Origin: Gyrodactylus bullatarudis
Taxonomy: Eukaryota; Platyhelminthes; Monogenea; Gyrodactylidea; Gyrodactylidae
Direction: 5' to 3'
Assembly (NCBI GenBank): GCA_012064415.1
Contig: SSNU01004331.1
Location: 144,135 to 208,134 of the forward strand
DNA length: 64,000 nt
Part shown: positions 1 to 15,500 of the stretch, in pieces
Numbering within the stretch: the stretch's first letter is position 1
Layout of the letters: every line of letters starts with the position of its first letter
Position numbers and translations under genes: made by a program
Notes under the pieces: model-generated
Seen by the model: only the letters and a program-made list of their open reading frames with translations
What the model was told of the DNA's origin: nothing
The model's database searches: none

Positions 1-98
1 ATTTCATATTAAATTGGTTGATCTAAAATCTATTCTCATCTTAAGACTTACAATTTCCATTCATAAAAAATTGAAAGTATTTTTCTTTAAAAAAATTT

Positions 99-104
99 TT
101 TATT
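99..104 (-). terminator. Polyadenylation signal of the Mnx/exex gene
   Basis: AATAAA on the minus strand (TTTATT on plus), 16 nt beyond the homeobox gene's stop codon. Position and orientation fit a 3' end signal. Confidence 0.5.
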
Positions 105-119
105 ACATAACTTAATTAG

Positions 120-4592
<4,473 letters not shown>

Positions 4593-4644
4593 TCTCTCAG
4601 TCTACCCAGAAAATACATTCAAGGCTCAGATTAATTTCAATCTG

Positions 4645-4740
4645 TATTTATAAGAGAAAAGAGCTGATGAAAATTAATACATAGTATAATATATAGGGAG
4701 GGGTAGAGATAGAAAAAAATTAAAATTAATTTAATCCAAT
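4645..4740 (-). promoter_or_regulatory. Core promoter of the Mnx/exex gene
   Basis: A TATAAATA box lies at 4645-4652 on the minus strand, 53-60 nt before the start codon. A CCAAT box in reverse orientation (CCAAT on plus) is at 4736-4740. The implied start site near 4620 leaves a leader of about 28 nt. No other TATA-like sequence sits at this distance. Confidence 0.5.
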
Positions 4741-5103
4741 CAGATTGTAATCCGTCAAAAAATAAAAATAACTGTATTACTGTTTCCATCTCTTTTAGAT
4801 AAATAATGCTATTTACTTTAAAGTAGTTATAATAAAATTTTTAAAAAATCAATACGTATTAAATTAATACTATTAATGGAATTTTAATATAAAATAATAA
4901 GATTCAAAGAGTGGAGTCTCCACAGATTTTAAATTGATTTAAGATTGTTATTACGCATTTCAGATCATGCCAGAGAGTAGTTTTATTAATTTTTTTTTAA
5001 TTTAAAATTTAATATGAATTTTTAAATGCGAAAATTATGTTAAAATATGTATAACGCATTGCATATATACAAGAATTACTAAAAAATATTTAAAATTTAT
5101 AAA

Positions 5104-5358
5104 ATGAACAAGATTTTACATACTTTCATTATAATCTTTTTAATTCTACACCTAATTAATGCATCGTTCTTCGGGAATATTTTCGGTGACCGTGACTGGG
5201 GCAATCTTTTTAAAGATTTGAAGATGAAGGTAGCGGATATGCTCGAAAATTTAGCAGAAAAGATAAGAAATTCAACTGATTTTTATATTATTCAACAGAA
5301 CTCGACATCTACAGACATTTATCTTGATTATACTGGAAACTATACAGAAATGAATTAA
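5104..5358 (+). CDS. Small secreted orphan protein, 84 residues
   Basis: A single open frame begins with a convincing signal peptide: MNKILH, then a hydrophobic run IIIFLILHLINA, with likely cleavage after Ala20. The mature part has about 64 residues, is rich in Lys, Asp and Asn, has no cysteines, and carries three possible N-glycosylation sites (two NST and one NYT). An amphipathic Lys/Leu stretch lies in the middle (DLKMKVADMLENLAEKI). No family is recognised. It sits between the Mnx promoter and cofilin. No clear AATAAA follows. It could be an antimicrobial-like or lineage-specific secreted peptide, but function is unknown. Part of a larger spliced gene is the alternative. Confidence 0.5.
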   Translation: MNKILHTFIIIFLILHLINASFFGNIFGDRDWGNLFKDLKMKVADMLENLAEKIRNSTDFYIIQQNSTSTDIYLDYTGNYTEMN

Positions 5359-5484
5359 TTTTTAAATCAATTGTAAAAAATTAATTCTATTATAATTTAT
5401 AAAAATAATAACAAATTCTAATTTTAATTTCGTTTGTTTATTTCACATATCCTCATTTTGTGCTAACTTTAAAATAATCCAATT

Positions 5485-5987
5485 ATGGTAAGCTTTTTTA
5501 TTTCTAAAATGGCATTAGACTTCTGGTGTTACTTGTAACAATGACTGCATCGATGCTTTCAATGAAATGAAGTTAAAGAAAAAGTATCGTTACATCATCT
5601 ATCACATAAAAGATGAAAAGTCAATTGAAATCCTTAGTAAGGGTGAACGCGACTCAACTTATGAACAGTTTCAGCAAGTTCTCTATGATGCTCAAGCTTC
5701 AGGAGAAGGAAGATACGCTATTTACGATTATGAAGTTAACCCTAAAAGTTGTCATTTAGTATTTTTTGTCTGGTGAGTGTTACACATCCATAAACTATAT
5801 ACAATAACTAGGCATTTCTTATTTAATCAATCTTTAAAGGACTCCCTCTAACATTGGTGTGAGATCGAAAATGTTATATGCATCATCTAAAGACGCTATT
5901 AAAAAGAAGCTGGTCGGTATAAAAAGATTTATTGAGGCTAATGACACTGATGAAATTGATGAGAAAGAAGTTATTGCTGCCCTATAA
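5485..5987 (+). CDS. tsr: Cofilin / actin-depolymerising factor (twinstar)
   Basis: Exons: 5485-5487 (the start codon alone), 5519-5772 and 5840-5987, giving 134 residues. The start exon ending exactly at ATG|GT is common for cofilin genes, and the join yields MTSGVT, keeping the regulatory Ser3. The ADF-homology fold follows: YRYIIYHIKDEK, RYAIYDYEVN, FFVWTPSN, then the actin-binding long helix SKMLYASSKDAIKKKLVG. It is about 14 residues shorter than fly cofilin because the loop before the FFVW strand is trimmed. Role: cytoplasmic actin filament severing and turnover. The first intron would be only 31 nt. If that is too short to splice, the ATG exon must lie further upstream. The 3' end converges on the minus-strand gene at 6550. 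Confidence 0.92.
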
Positions 5988-6270
5988 ATAGTTTTTCTCA
6001 ATGCTTCAACATGCAATTTCCTGGCCGGAGGAAAAACAACAATATTTAATCTTCTGCATGTCCTAATACTATTTTAGTCAAATATCCAAATCACAATGGC
6101 CTTCCTTTTTTCAATGTGCATTTTTACTTATTTTTCATCTATCGTGAAAACCCTTATTTATAGACAAATTTGCATTTATTTTGATCATTCATTGAAATGT
6201 TATTGCTGATATTTTGCTTCTCTGTCAGTAATCTCACTTCAGTATGAAGACATTTTTACTTGATTTATAC

Positions 6271-6276
6271 AATAAA
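6271..6276 (+). terminator. Polyadenylation signal of cofilin
   Basis: AATAAA lies 284 nt after the cofilin stop, ahead of the convergent minus-strand gene. A reverse AATAAA at 6382-6387 could serve that neighbour. Confidence 0.5.
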
Positions 6277-6549
6277 CATGTACCTCTACATAAACTATGC
6301 TTTTCTTTGAAATATCATTTATTTTTTAAAAATAGACATCTTTTTAGCGAAAAAGGTATTGAATGTAAATATTAAAAAATATTTATTTAGAATTAATTTA
6401 ATGGTTTCCTTTTAATTGGTGGTTCATGTTCCTTGCTTATGAACTTATCCCATGCTTCAATCTCTGCTTTTCGCAGTATTTTACTATCGACAATAAGATC
6501 ATCAAATTTGACTTCTATAAAACTAGAAAGACAATCGTAATTCTAAAAG

Positions 6550-7377
6550 TTAAAGAAATTTTATTACAGGAGGTTTTTCCCCATACCAGGCCACTGCACA
6601 GACATGGTCATCTTGCAGTAGATGCTCTTCAAATTGCCATTCTTGAGGATTCTGTTTAACAGATCCACACCATGGTCCTCTTTCTTGAGTTGCAAGACGG
6701 CATTCTAATTTCGAGAAATCGTAGGCTAGGCCTTCCCCCAAGGCCTTTGTAAATGCTTCCTTGAGACACCAATGACGATAGAATTTATTTAAACTCTCTG
6801 ATTCACTCTTTGAATCACGTATAACATCCCATTCTGTTTCAGTGAATATTGGACGCATTTTATCGTAATAATCATTCAAGGATCTCTCTGCGTCTAAAAT
6901 ACAATAGGATTAGAAATAAAATAGATTCTTATAAGTGCAATTATTGGATTAACAACAATAAGATGAGAAGGATTACATTTTTATTGTATTCACTTGGTCT
7001 TAATACTTGCATAACATCAACACCTGTTTTTAGATCAAATACAGCAGTCAGTACGGTCAAATGTCCGTTGTGCGATAAGTTGAAATCAAAATTTTCATTT
7101 GGCTGAGCTAAATAAGGTCTGCCTTTCCCTGTCCTCTTGATGCTTATCTGGTCACCAGCCAGTCCTAGCTTGTTTTTAATGACATTTCGTATAAGCAATC
7201 GACCGATCTAATTTTCAGATTGATAAAATTTTCGCATACAAGTGCAGCTTTTGCATCTCGTTGATAAACAAGTTTCAGTATCTTATTTTGTTCCTCCAAT
7301 TCTAGCGAACTTAAGGCCCGTAACCATTCTGGTCTACTTGGCTTCCAGTTGTGGTGATTGAAAAGATATCTGTACAT
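6550..7377 (-). CDS. Aasdhppt: 4'-phosphopantetheinyl transferase (AASDHPPT type)
   Basis: Exons: 7377-7240, 7207-6994 and 6893-6550, giving 231 residues. The reading follows human AASDHPPT closely: KPSRPEW, RDAKAAL joined to IGRLLIRN across a 32-nt intron, the NLSHNGH motif (residues 89-95), GVDVM with metal-binding Asp110, and WCLKEAFTKALG with Glu163. These are the Sfp-type catalytic motifs. Family role: moves the phosphopantetheine arm of CoA onto carrier proteins such as the fatty-acid synthase ACP, in the cytosol. The start is the ATG at 7377. A longer frame upstream has no ATG. The second donor (A|GTGAAT) was chosen because it alone keeps frame and aligns with the family. The gene shares a short divergent promoter with the gene at 7475. 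Confidence 0.92.
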
Positions 7378-7474
7378 AAAATTTTTTGAAACTGTTATAT
7401 TCTCCTTCAATCAAAACAAAAACAAAGTGGTATTTCAAAACTTCGGTTTTAGTTAAGCTAGATACAATTTACAA
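7378..7474. promoter_or_regulatory. Short bidirectional promoter region
   Basis: Only 97 bp separate the start codons of the transferase (minus) and the PAAF1-like gene (plus), so both promoters must sit here or reach into the genes. The spacer is A-rich and shows no TATA box. The head-to-head layout suggests co-regulation of two housekeeping genes. Confidence 0.55.
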
Positions 7475-8968
7475 ATGAAATATCTAATTCAGAACGATTG
7501 GGACATTATACTTGACCAAGATGGCACAAGTTACCTATGGTACAAAAGAATAGAAGATAATAATAAAGTTTCGGGAGGTAAACTTATAGTCAATAGTAAA
7601 ATAGATGTTAAATGCACCTTAGGAGATGACTTTTTCAAATTCATCAAACCAGTAATTCATATCTGTTTATCAGAAAACATGTCAAATCATTAATAAAATT
7701 TCCAACTATTCTGAGATTTTTGTATCTCCATCTAAACACATTTCTGATATTGCAAATGGATCTCTTTTATTGTCAATTGATGTCAATTTTGATGGAACTT
7801 TTGCAGCCTACTCTACTAGCAACAATAAGCTCACTTTTTTCAATATAAAAACAGGAATTGATATAGTTTGTTAACAGAAATTATAATTTATCATCTAATT
7901 TTATCATCTTTTAAAATATTTTAGGCAAAATTTGATGTTGGATCTTTCACTGTGACATCAGTGAAATTTGCACCCTCAGGCACCATTCTCATGACATCTG
8001 GATATGATATGGAACTGAAAATCTGGTGGACAAATAAGATGGAGAATGTTGCCTGTTTTAAACCAGGTAATATGGGAGCAATTGAAAGACCCTGCGACTT
8101 GAACTTGGAGCCTGGTGGGCATTCGGCCAGAATTGAAGATTTTTCCTTCCTTGAAAGGGGCAAAAATATTTGTGCATTTGATACTTTAGGTTTCATACGA
8201 TTTTGGGACACTTCTAGTCAAGTGAGTATATCCCAAAATTACTAATTTCTATTGAGATCGAAAATTTTATCAATATTTTTTTCAGGGATGTTACTTTTCC
8301 TGTCAAATCAAGGAGGGAATCGAATTAAAGGCTATCCTAGCCATACCCTTGGCTCTAACAGGAAATAAACCAAGTCAATATCTGAGAAATTTCAACTTTT
8401 CCAGCAACCAAAAGTATTACAGGAGCGACCTGAAGAATAACTCAATAATTTTAGCTACCACCTCAGGTCTTGTTATCATTGATGAGCATATCACCTCTTA
8501 TCTAACTACTCAAATCTTTGAGAATGTTTCTATCCGGTGTCTCTGCCATTACGAGAACTGGCTATTTTGTGGATGTGAAGATGGATCCATTTCCACTCTC
8601 AATCTAAATGATATCAATAATAATCATGGCAATTTCTCCGTCTCCAATAAACCAATCACCCATATCAAATGTCTCAAGTTGGCAGAAGTAAATGGAATAT
8701 TTATATTTCACGCAATGCTAGACGGCGTTGTCCGTTGTGTCATGTTCGATTTGAATAGCTTGACAATTGATCCTCGGAAATCGATACAATATCTGGGATC
8801 AGATTGCTATCAGATTACGGGTAACTTTTCACTTTATTAACACTTGTTACAGGCCTATCCTTAATTGAGGACTTTAAGCTTAGACACAAGAGTTACCTTG
8901 TCTTTGCCAATAAGAACGCAAGTGTCTTCCACCATGAGGACTTGAACCTGGAGAAGCTCTACGAATGA
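7475..8968 (+). CDS. Paaf1: PAAF1-like WD-repeat protein (proteasomal ATPase-associated factor 1)
   Basis: Five exons: 7475-7651, 7716-7865, 7925-8221, 8286-8820 and 8853-8968, giving 424 residues. The N-terminus IQNDWDIILDQDG matches the opening of PAAF1. WD-type units follow: SVKFAPSGTILMTSGYDMEL ending LKIW, a unit with HSARIEDFSFLERGKNI ending IRFW, and more degenerate blades in exon 4. Family role: cytosolic or nuclear WD propeller that binds 19S proteasomal ATPases and modulates proteasome assembly. The last intron is 32 nt (8821-8852). The first intron is least certain: phase 0 is satisfied by acceptors giving 64 nt (preferred) or an implausible 22 nt. The donor GTTTGT at 7866 is non-consensus. 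Blades in the second half are diverged, so another PAAF1-related WD protein remains possible. Confidence 0.78.
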
Positions 8969-9031
8969 AGACTAAAAAACTATTCACATTTATACATTTT
9001 GTATTTTGTTAAAAATAATTATTTTCTTAGA

Positions 9032-9037
9032 AATAAA
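9032..9037 (+). terminator. Polyadenylation signal of the PAAF1-like gene
   Basis: AATAAA lies 64 nt after the stop codon. Confidence 0.55.
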
Positions 9038-9392
9038 GAATCCTATTTATAGCATTATGACTTTGTTTTTTTCTCCGTGTAATTCTGATCAATGCTCGAT
9101 TTTCGATGTGTTCCAGCATAAATTTCCTTTTTCGGCTTACAACACTCTTCACAGCCCCAACAGGCGTTCCTAACTTTAGTGCAAAAGCTTTCCTGTGGCA
9201 TCTATAGTTTGAATAATAAAAGCTGAATATTCCATATTAAATTCTCTAGCATGGAAACAGTATAGATGCGTAAAAGAAAGAATCAATTTTCTTATTGGGA
9301 AAATATTCAAAGTTCTACTTATCAGTCTATAATATGGCTTAATTATAGCGGACACATTCTTACACTGAATTAGTTTCAATTTATATCCTCTA

Positions 9393-9551
9393 ATTGGCTA
9401 GAATCATCTCGACCAATAGGAAAGCTGTATTCTCACAAGAAAATGTGAATTTTTACTTCTAACCTTTCAAGTTACAACATTGAATGACATACAAGGTGTG
9501 AGGACTGTTTGATACATAAACCAACTGCAGTTTTCATCAGAGTCGAAAGAA
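9393..9551 (+). promoter_or_regulatory. Promoter region of the EVA-1-like receptor gene
   Basis: ATTGG at 9393-9397 and CCAAT at 9413-9417 form a pair 135-159 bp before the start codon. A weak TATA-like ACATAAAC near 9512 and a TCAGAGT initiator-like sequence near 9537 follow. The stretch 9061-9392 upstream shows no gene. Confidence 0.4.
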
Positions 9552-12500
9552 ATGGGTTTCCTCGCATTACTCTATCCTGTTATAACCCTTCTTGGCTTAT
9601 CCATCGTCACACATGAAGCATGTGAGTATTTCAATCACTCTTTTTTTCATTATTCAAATGAATTAATTTTTTGGGTGAAGAGAATATTTTTTTCCCTTGA
9701 AAATCACCGCCAGCTTTCCGCGTAATCTTATCACTTGAAGAGGAATGATTCATTGTGTACTACGGGCTCTTATCGTGAATTTCCTCAGGCAGGGCTCTAT
9801 TCATTTTTCCTTTTTTTTGTTGTTGTCTATTAAACCCGGAGTGTATGTGACACTTGAATATTGAATTCTATTTAGAGACTATGTTTTTCCCCACAACTGA
9901 CTGACTTCTCCTAATGCACACACACACACATGAGTGATAATGATGATACTTTTAATTGCATTACATTATAATCCTTCTACGAGGGGGAGACAAGAGACAC
10001 TTATCTGTCTTTAGCTGTTCTCGTTATTTTTGGTTTCAAATTACCCTCGTTTCATTCATGACTTGGCTGGGAATTATAATAGAAGCGGGAGAAGTAAGAA
10101 GAAATCATGACAGAAAAGTCAAATTTTATGGTTATTGATACCTAGACTAAATTAAATTGAGTTGCCAAGTACCCTAGGATAATAAATTTACAATTCTTCT
10201 GAGGAAGTTTACTTAATCATCATTGGTCTTTAACTTGAATTTTAATGCATGACGGCTTTCTGTCTACAGCTGTTGTTTGTAATAAATCTCGACGTGAAGA
10301 TGCTAAAAGCAAACAATTCCTACGAAGGAAACTTGAAGAGAGATTTATTTCCTGCCAACAACGAGAGTAAGAGAAAATTAAAAAAATAAACTAAATTTGA
10401 TTCTCTTCTATTGGGATCTATTGGGAAGGTTTGAGGCAGGCCAAGAGAGCTAAATGGCTAGATGTAGTTGATACCTCTCAAATTCCTTGGACATGTGGAT
10501 AACTTTCTCGGGCATTTTCTAATAAAGAAATAATACCCTTGGGAAATCAGTCTCTCCTCTCGTTATGGGCATTCAGGAGAAATCTTTCAACCTCTTTCTC
10601 TCTCTCTCTACCCATTTGCATACAGAGTTGAGAAAAGTAATTTCACAATAATACGAACGTTGCAAGATAATCTCTACGTCTGGTTGACATGCCCATTGAT
10701 ATTCTCTCTCTCTCTCTCTCTTCCTCCTTCTCGTTCTATCGTCAAGAGATGGAACGTGACATAATTCCATATGAATAAAAATTACTTTTTCCTTCACACT
10801 GATTTGAGGTCACTTGCCTTGGAACATGAGCTGAGGGAGCAATGCGGGTGTGGGCATGACAAATACAACATATCCCCCCCACACACACACCCTCACACAC
10901 CCTATTTAGAGTATGTAGATTCAAATAAAAGTGAATCAGCCAACTCTAGAAAGACTGATTCAATTCACACTTGATGCCTCCCTCGGTTGGTCCACCAGAT
11001 TATTCTATCAAAGTAAATTATAGCCCTTTTTATCTTGAAAAAATCATATGAAAAAAACAAGAAAGAGAGGAAGAAAGAGATTAACTCATTTCCCCTTTGA
11101 CATTGGAGATATTCCAGATACAAATTGTACTGATTGTAGAAGGCTTATTAAAACACACGTGTGTCCTCTCATCTCTTGCTCCTGCAATATCCCTGTTTAA
11201 GAATTTTGCATATTTTCAGAATAAAATTTAACTCTCTCTCTCTCTTATTCTTAAAAATAAAGTAAAATATTAATTAATTAATTAATTACAGGAAAAGAGG
11301 ACAGTTAATATACTAAATAAATACTTATTGACCCGACACACACTTTGTACATAAACTGTTTAGTACAGTGGGTTGTTGTACGGTAGTAGTAGTCAAATTC
11401 ACCCTGGTATGCACACATCACCAGATTGGGTAGATTAGGCTGAATCAGGCAAAGGCTTATTCATCATCCAAAGGGAGAATTAATTAATTCAAAAGAATTA
11501 AGCTTCATGTTTTCAACTTTCCATCTAATGAGTGCATCCCTTGGCCTCATACAAAGACATGCTTCAAATGTTGAGTAGTATTTCTTAAGACTAACAATAT
11601 CTGTTGTTCCTTAAATTTTGCTTCATTTTTAATAAAAAATTTGATTTACTAAACTTGACCCAGAAAAAAGACAGGAACCTTCCATGTATGACAGGTGTGG
11701 ATTGCAAATACATTCAAGAGTCTTGTCACATTCTTATCCCATTCGCCAAAAATTATTAACTAGATCATTACTGGAGACAAGACACAAGAAATGAAGGAAA
11801 CAGCCAAACAGGAAATGCCACTTTCAGCTCAGAATCACTCGGTGATCTTGTTAGCAGACAGCATTTGGTTTTCTCCATTCATTTGACTTTCGAATGACTC
11901 ATGAAAAGTACATTCGTGTCATATCTTAATGTCCAAATGTATGACGTACCTATTGAAATTAAGAGTCATTGCCATCTTCTCAATCAATTTTTTGACATTC
12001 TCTGAATTCTCTCTTCAAAATATCGATTGAGTAGGATTCCTCTAATAGAATAGTAAACCCATAATTCGATTCAAAATTCATCAAATGCAATACTAATAAT
12101 CTCATTCCTTCAAATCAATACTTTTCTGCATGTAAACGTGTGTGTGTGTGCATATTGCTTTTACTTTCTATCATGTAAACAGTTTATTATTATTATTTCT
12201 AAACTCTTTTCAGTTAGGATTGTAGTACCAGTATATCTCTATTTCTCAGTGTGTTGATTTACAAAAAACTCTTGATATTACATTGTAGAGAATGTAATAA
12301 TTCCATAGAAAGTGTTAAAATATATATTTTGATTCAGTAACTTGTGGCTAGATTTCAAACTGAGTCTCCTACGATAGGCATTTGCATGTGGAACCCCCCG
12401 CCTATTTCCATTGGTATTACCGTATTTGATATAAATTGTATATAGGACCCATTTAAAGGTATTAAAAACTTGATTCATCTCCAGATTCCTCAGTAATTAG

Positions 12501-15500
12501 ACTTGGAACCCACTTAATTGTAAATCATGTTAATCTTCTAAGATTCATTACTTGGTTGTACTTGATTGCATTAATTAAAGATGAATTCGAAGAGGAAGGA
12601 ACATCTTGCAGTAGGGAAAAGAGAGACAGATTGTAATCTGATAGATAAGAACCATAGCACACACACACACAGTACACAAGATATGAAACAAGAATGAATC
12701 GGATTAGAAACTCGCGTTCCCTCTCGATTGCTGATCGGAATTTCATTCAGCCCTGAGGGCAGTGTGTGTGTATGTCTCTTGTGTTTTTTCCCTCTCTCTC
12801 ATTATTACAATTACTAGAGATTACTATTTTAGCAGAGATAAAAATTATTTTTAATAAGAAAATATGACCTCAGAACTGTATATTATTTGGAATATAATAA
12901 AACAGTAGTAAGGGTGAAAGAGAAAGTTTGAGTTAAACAAAAAATAACGTTTCCTTCTCCCCTTACGTCAGGAAAACAACGACAAGGGGAATGAAAAACT
13001 TTGCCTGTAAGACAGCAAGAAGGGACAACTGAGATACTCTCCTTCTGAGCAAACATTCCCAGAGTAGATTATTTATTCCTGTCCAATACTCATTCCTTCG
13101 CTCTCCCTCTTCACTAGGACCTATTCACACGTTTATCAGCATAATCAATGTCCCTTAGATTTTTCCAATGTTTGAGTCTCTCTCTCCTTTCTTTATTCTT
13201 TTTTGAATGAATGAGTTGAATTAAGAGAAAAAATATGATCCTAAAGTACGTAGTAGTAGTATCAGTTGAATTACACACTATCAAGTTTTACAATAAACAC
13301 ACTAATTGTGGGAAAAGGACAATGTTAAGAAGAGAACAGTTGAAGACCTCTCAGGTGATGCACACAACTTTCTCTTCATCCTTCACAAAGTCCTCGCTTT
13401 CTCTCTCTCTCTCTCTGTATTCCCATTTAAATTATCATTATAAATAATTCCAACCTGATCCCTTCTCTCCGTATCTGTATTCACCTGTATCTGAATATAA
13501 AGGGGAGAAACCACTTTTTGGGAATTTTCCCAATGTGATTTTCTCTCCAGTTTTATTTTAAATAAATGAATATGAGGGAGCGAGTGAGTGATTGTAGTGG
13601 TGAAAGAGAGCGGATGTTTGAATGTCTATCAGAGTGTACTACTAAGAATAATTATTACAGTACACCAATGTGTTAGTGTGCCTGTGTGTGTAAATCCAAG
13701 TTTAATCAACGTGAACTTTTGAATAATTATCCAATTTTACCCAGTTTTAAAGAGAGACTATCGATAACAAACTGGGAAAATGCCGAACTAACTAAGCATT
13801 ACCTCCAGAGGTTGCATAGTTACTCTAATTGTTGAAAAATACTATACAAGCAAGTAAAGAGAGAGAGTTTCCTTCCCAGTTGAAACATTCTGATTGGGTT
13901 GCATAGAAAGATCGCATTAAAAAATTCTCATCCTATTCCCTCTTCATTAGTTTCTTGTGTATGGTGGGTTGTGTCGTTGATCTTACCCTTACCAAAACTC
14001 ACTAATGATAATATAGCCGTAAAAAGCTATCCTGTCACTCAATAGAAGAAGAGCGGAGAGTGACCGGATCAGAGATCATCCCTCGGTTGTAAACTATTGT
14101 TCTGTATCCTTCTCCACTCTCTTTGAAGGATTCTAAATAGCAATCAACTTGAATAGCTAGGAAAATATCCCCTTTTTAATTTAGGCAATACCAGTTCTGT
14201 ACGTGTCAAGTTGTGGGTGCCTTTGTTGGCTAGAACAAATACTATGGTATTTCACACCCTTATATTTAAACACGCTAATAATATAATAAACTCTCTGCAA
14301 GGATGGTTATTAACAAATCACTTCTGGTTAATTTGTATTAATAATTGGGAATGAATCATAACTTCTCTCTGCATTGTATGCTTTCCCCTTCATCATCAGC
14401 GCATAGAAGAAGGGAATCATCCAGAACATTCCCCCAATGTACCACAAGGCTAGGAATGTGTAACTCAAGTTATTATCTTCTTCCCTTCCAGAAAGGTGTC
14501 TAATCTTCATTTGTAGAATAAAATTTCTTTCTCTACTGTCAGTCATGTTCTCTGTGGTTAGTTTGGATTCTTTCACAATTTTTTATCTGCAAAACGAAAA
14601 CTTGTTAAGGGCTATGGAAAAAAAGTTTATTTGTATGCTCTCTCGTATGAGGAGAGTGTGGTCATTTTAGTTGGTTTAAGTTTAAACTCTTTCTTCTTTT
14701 TCTTGTTGATTCAACCTCTACTACTATACACTCTGTTTATTCCATTATTATGTGCTGTACAATACAATAATCATTATCATTATGTACTCACTACTTTATG
14801 CTTATCATATGAGTATACCAAACTAGATAGAGAAATATCCATTCAAGAATACAAATGATTAATAACCAAGCATTGCACACAGAGTTAAGAAATCTGCAAA
14901 CATTTTGTAATGGTCTCTCTCTCTCTTGTTAAAATCAAATTACTAAATAAACATGATAACAACTCTAGAGGAGGAGCAAAATGTATAAAGTTTACTCTCT
15001 TATTTTCACGGAAGAACTAAAAATGCACGAATGAGTCAACCAACACCAGATACTGAGCAAGTTAACCCAATAATACAATGGTAATAATGGGGGGTTATAA
15101 GATCTGTACAATTGTAATTTATTTCCAAGTCCTTCATCAACATGGCGAGTAGAGATATTCCAGATTCAAAAAAATTTTCTCATGAAGAAAATAAAAACTT
15201 GTCATGTCCCAGTAACCTAAATCCATGAAAAGTGATCGTTCGTAACACAAACAAACACACTGGTTAACATACTTGCTTTCATGTTTATCTTGGCGAGGTT
15301 AGCTTTCACACATGTAAATCTTGTTGACATGTCCTTGATCTTGTCAGAAATCCAATTTCTTTATTATGTTATTATTATTAATTAATAATCTGACAAAGAG
15401 AGAGACTCTAAACATCTCAGACATCAAGTCAGAAATAAACCAAGACAGATCTCTCTAACTAACAAGCTAGCTAGTGAAGATGATTTTATTTCTTTTGTGC

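Noticed and set aside
6426..6659. 77-codon plus-strand ORF over the transferase 3' end
   Set aside because: It is antisense to the conserved last exon of the transferase and has no motifs of its own.
7652..7673. A 22-nt intron in the PAAF1-like gene (GTAATTC...TTATCAG)
   Set aside because: It is in phase, but far below any animal intron I can defend. The next acceptor at 7715 gives a normal 64-nt intron with the same frame. cDNA would settle it.
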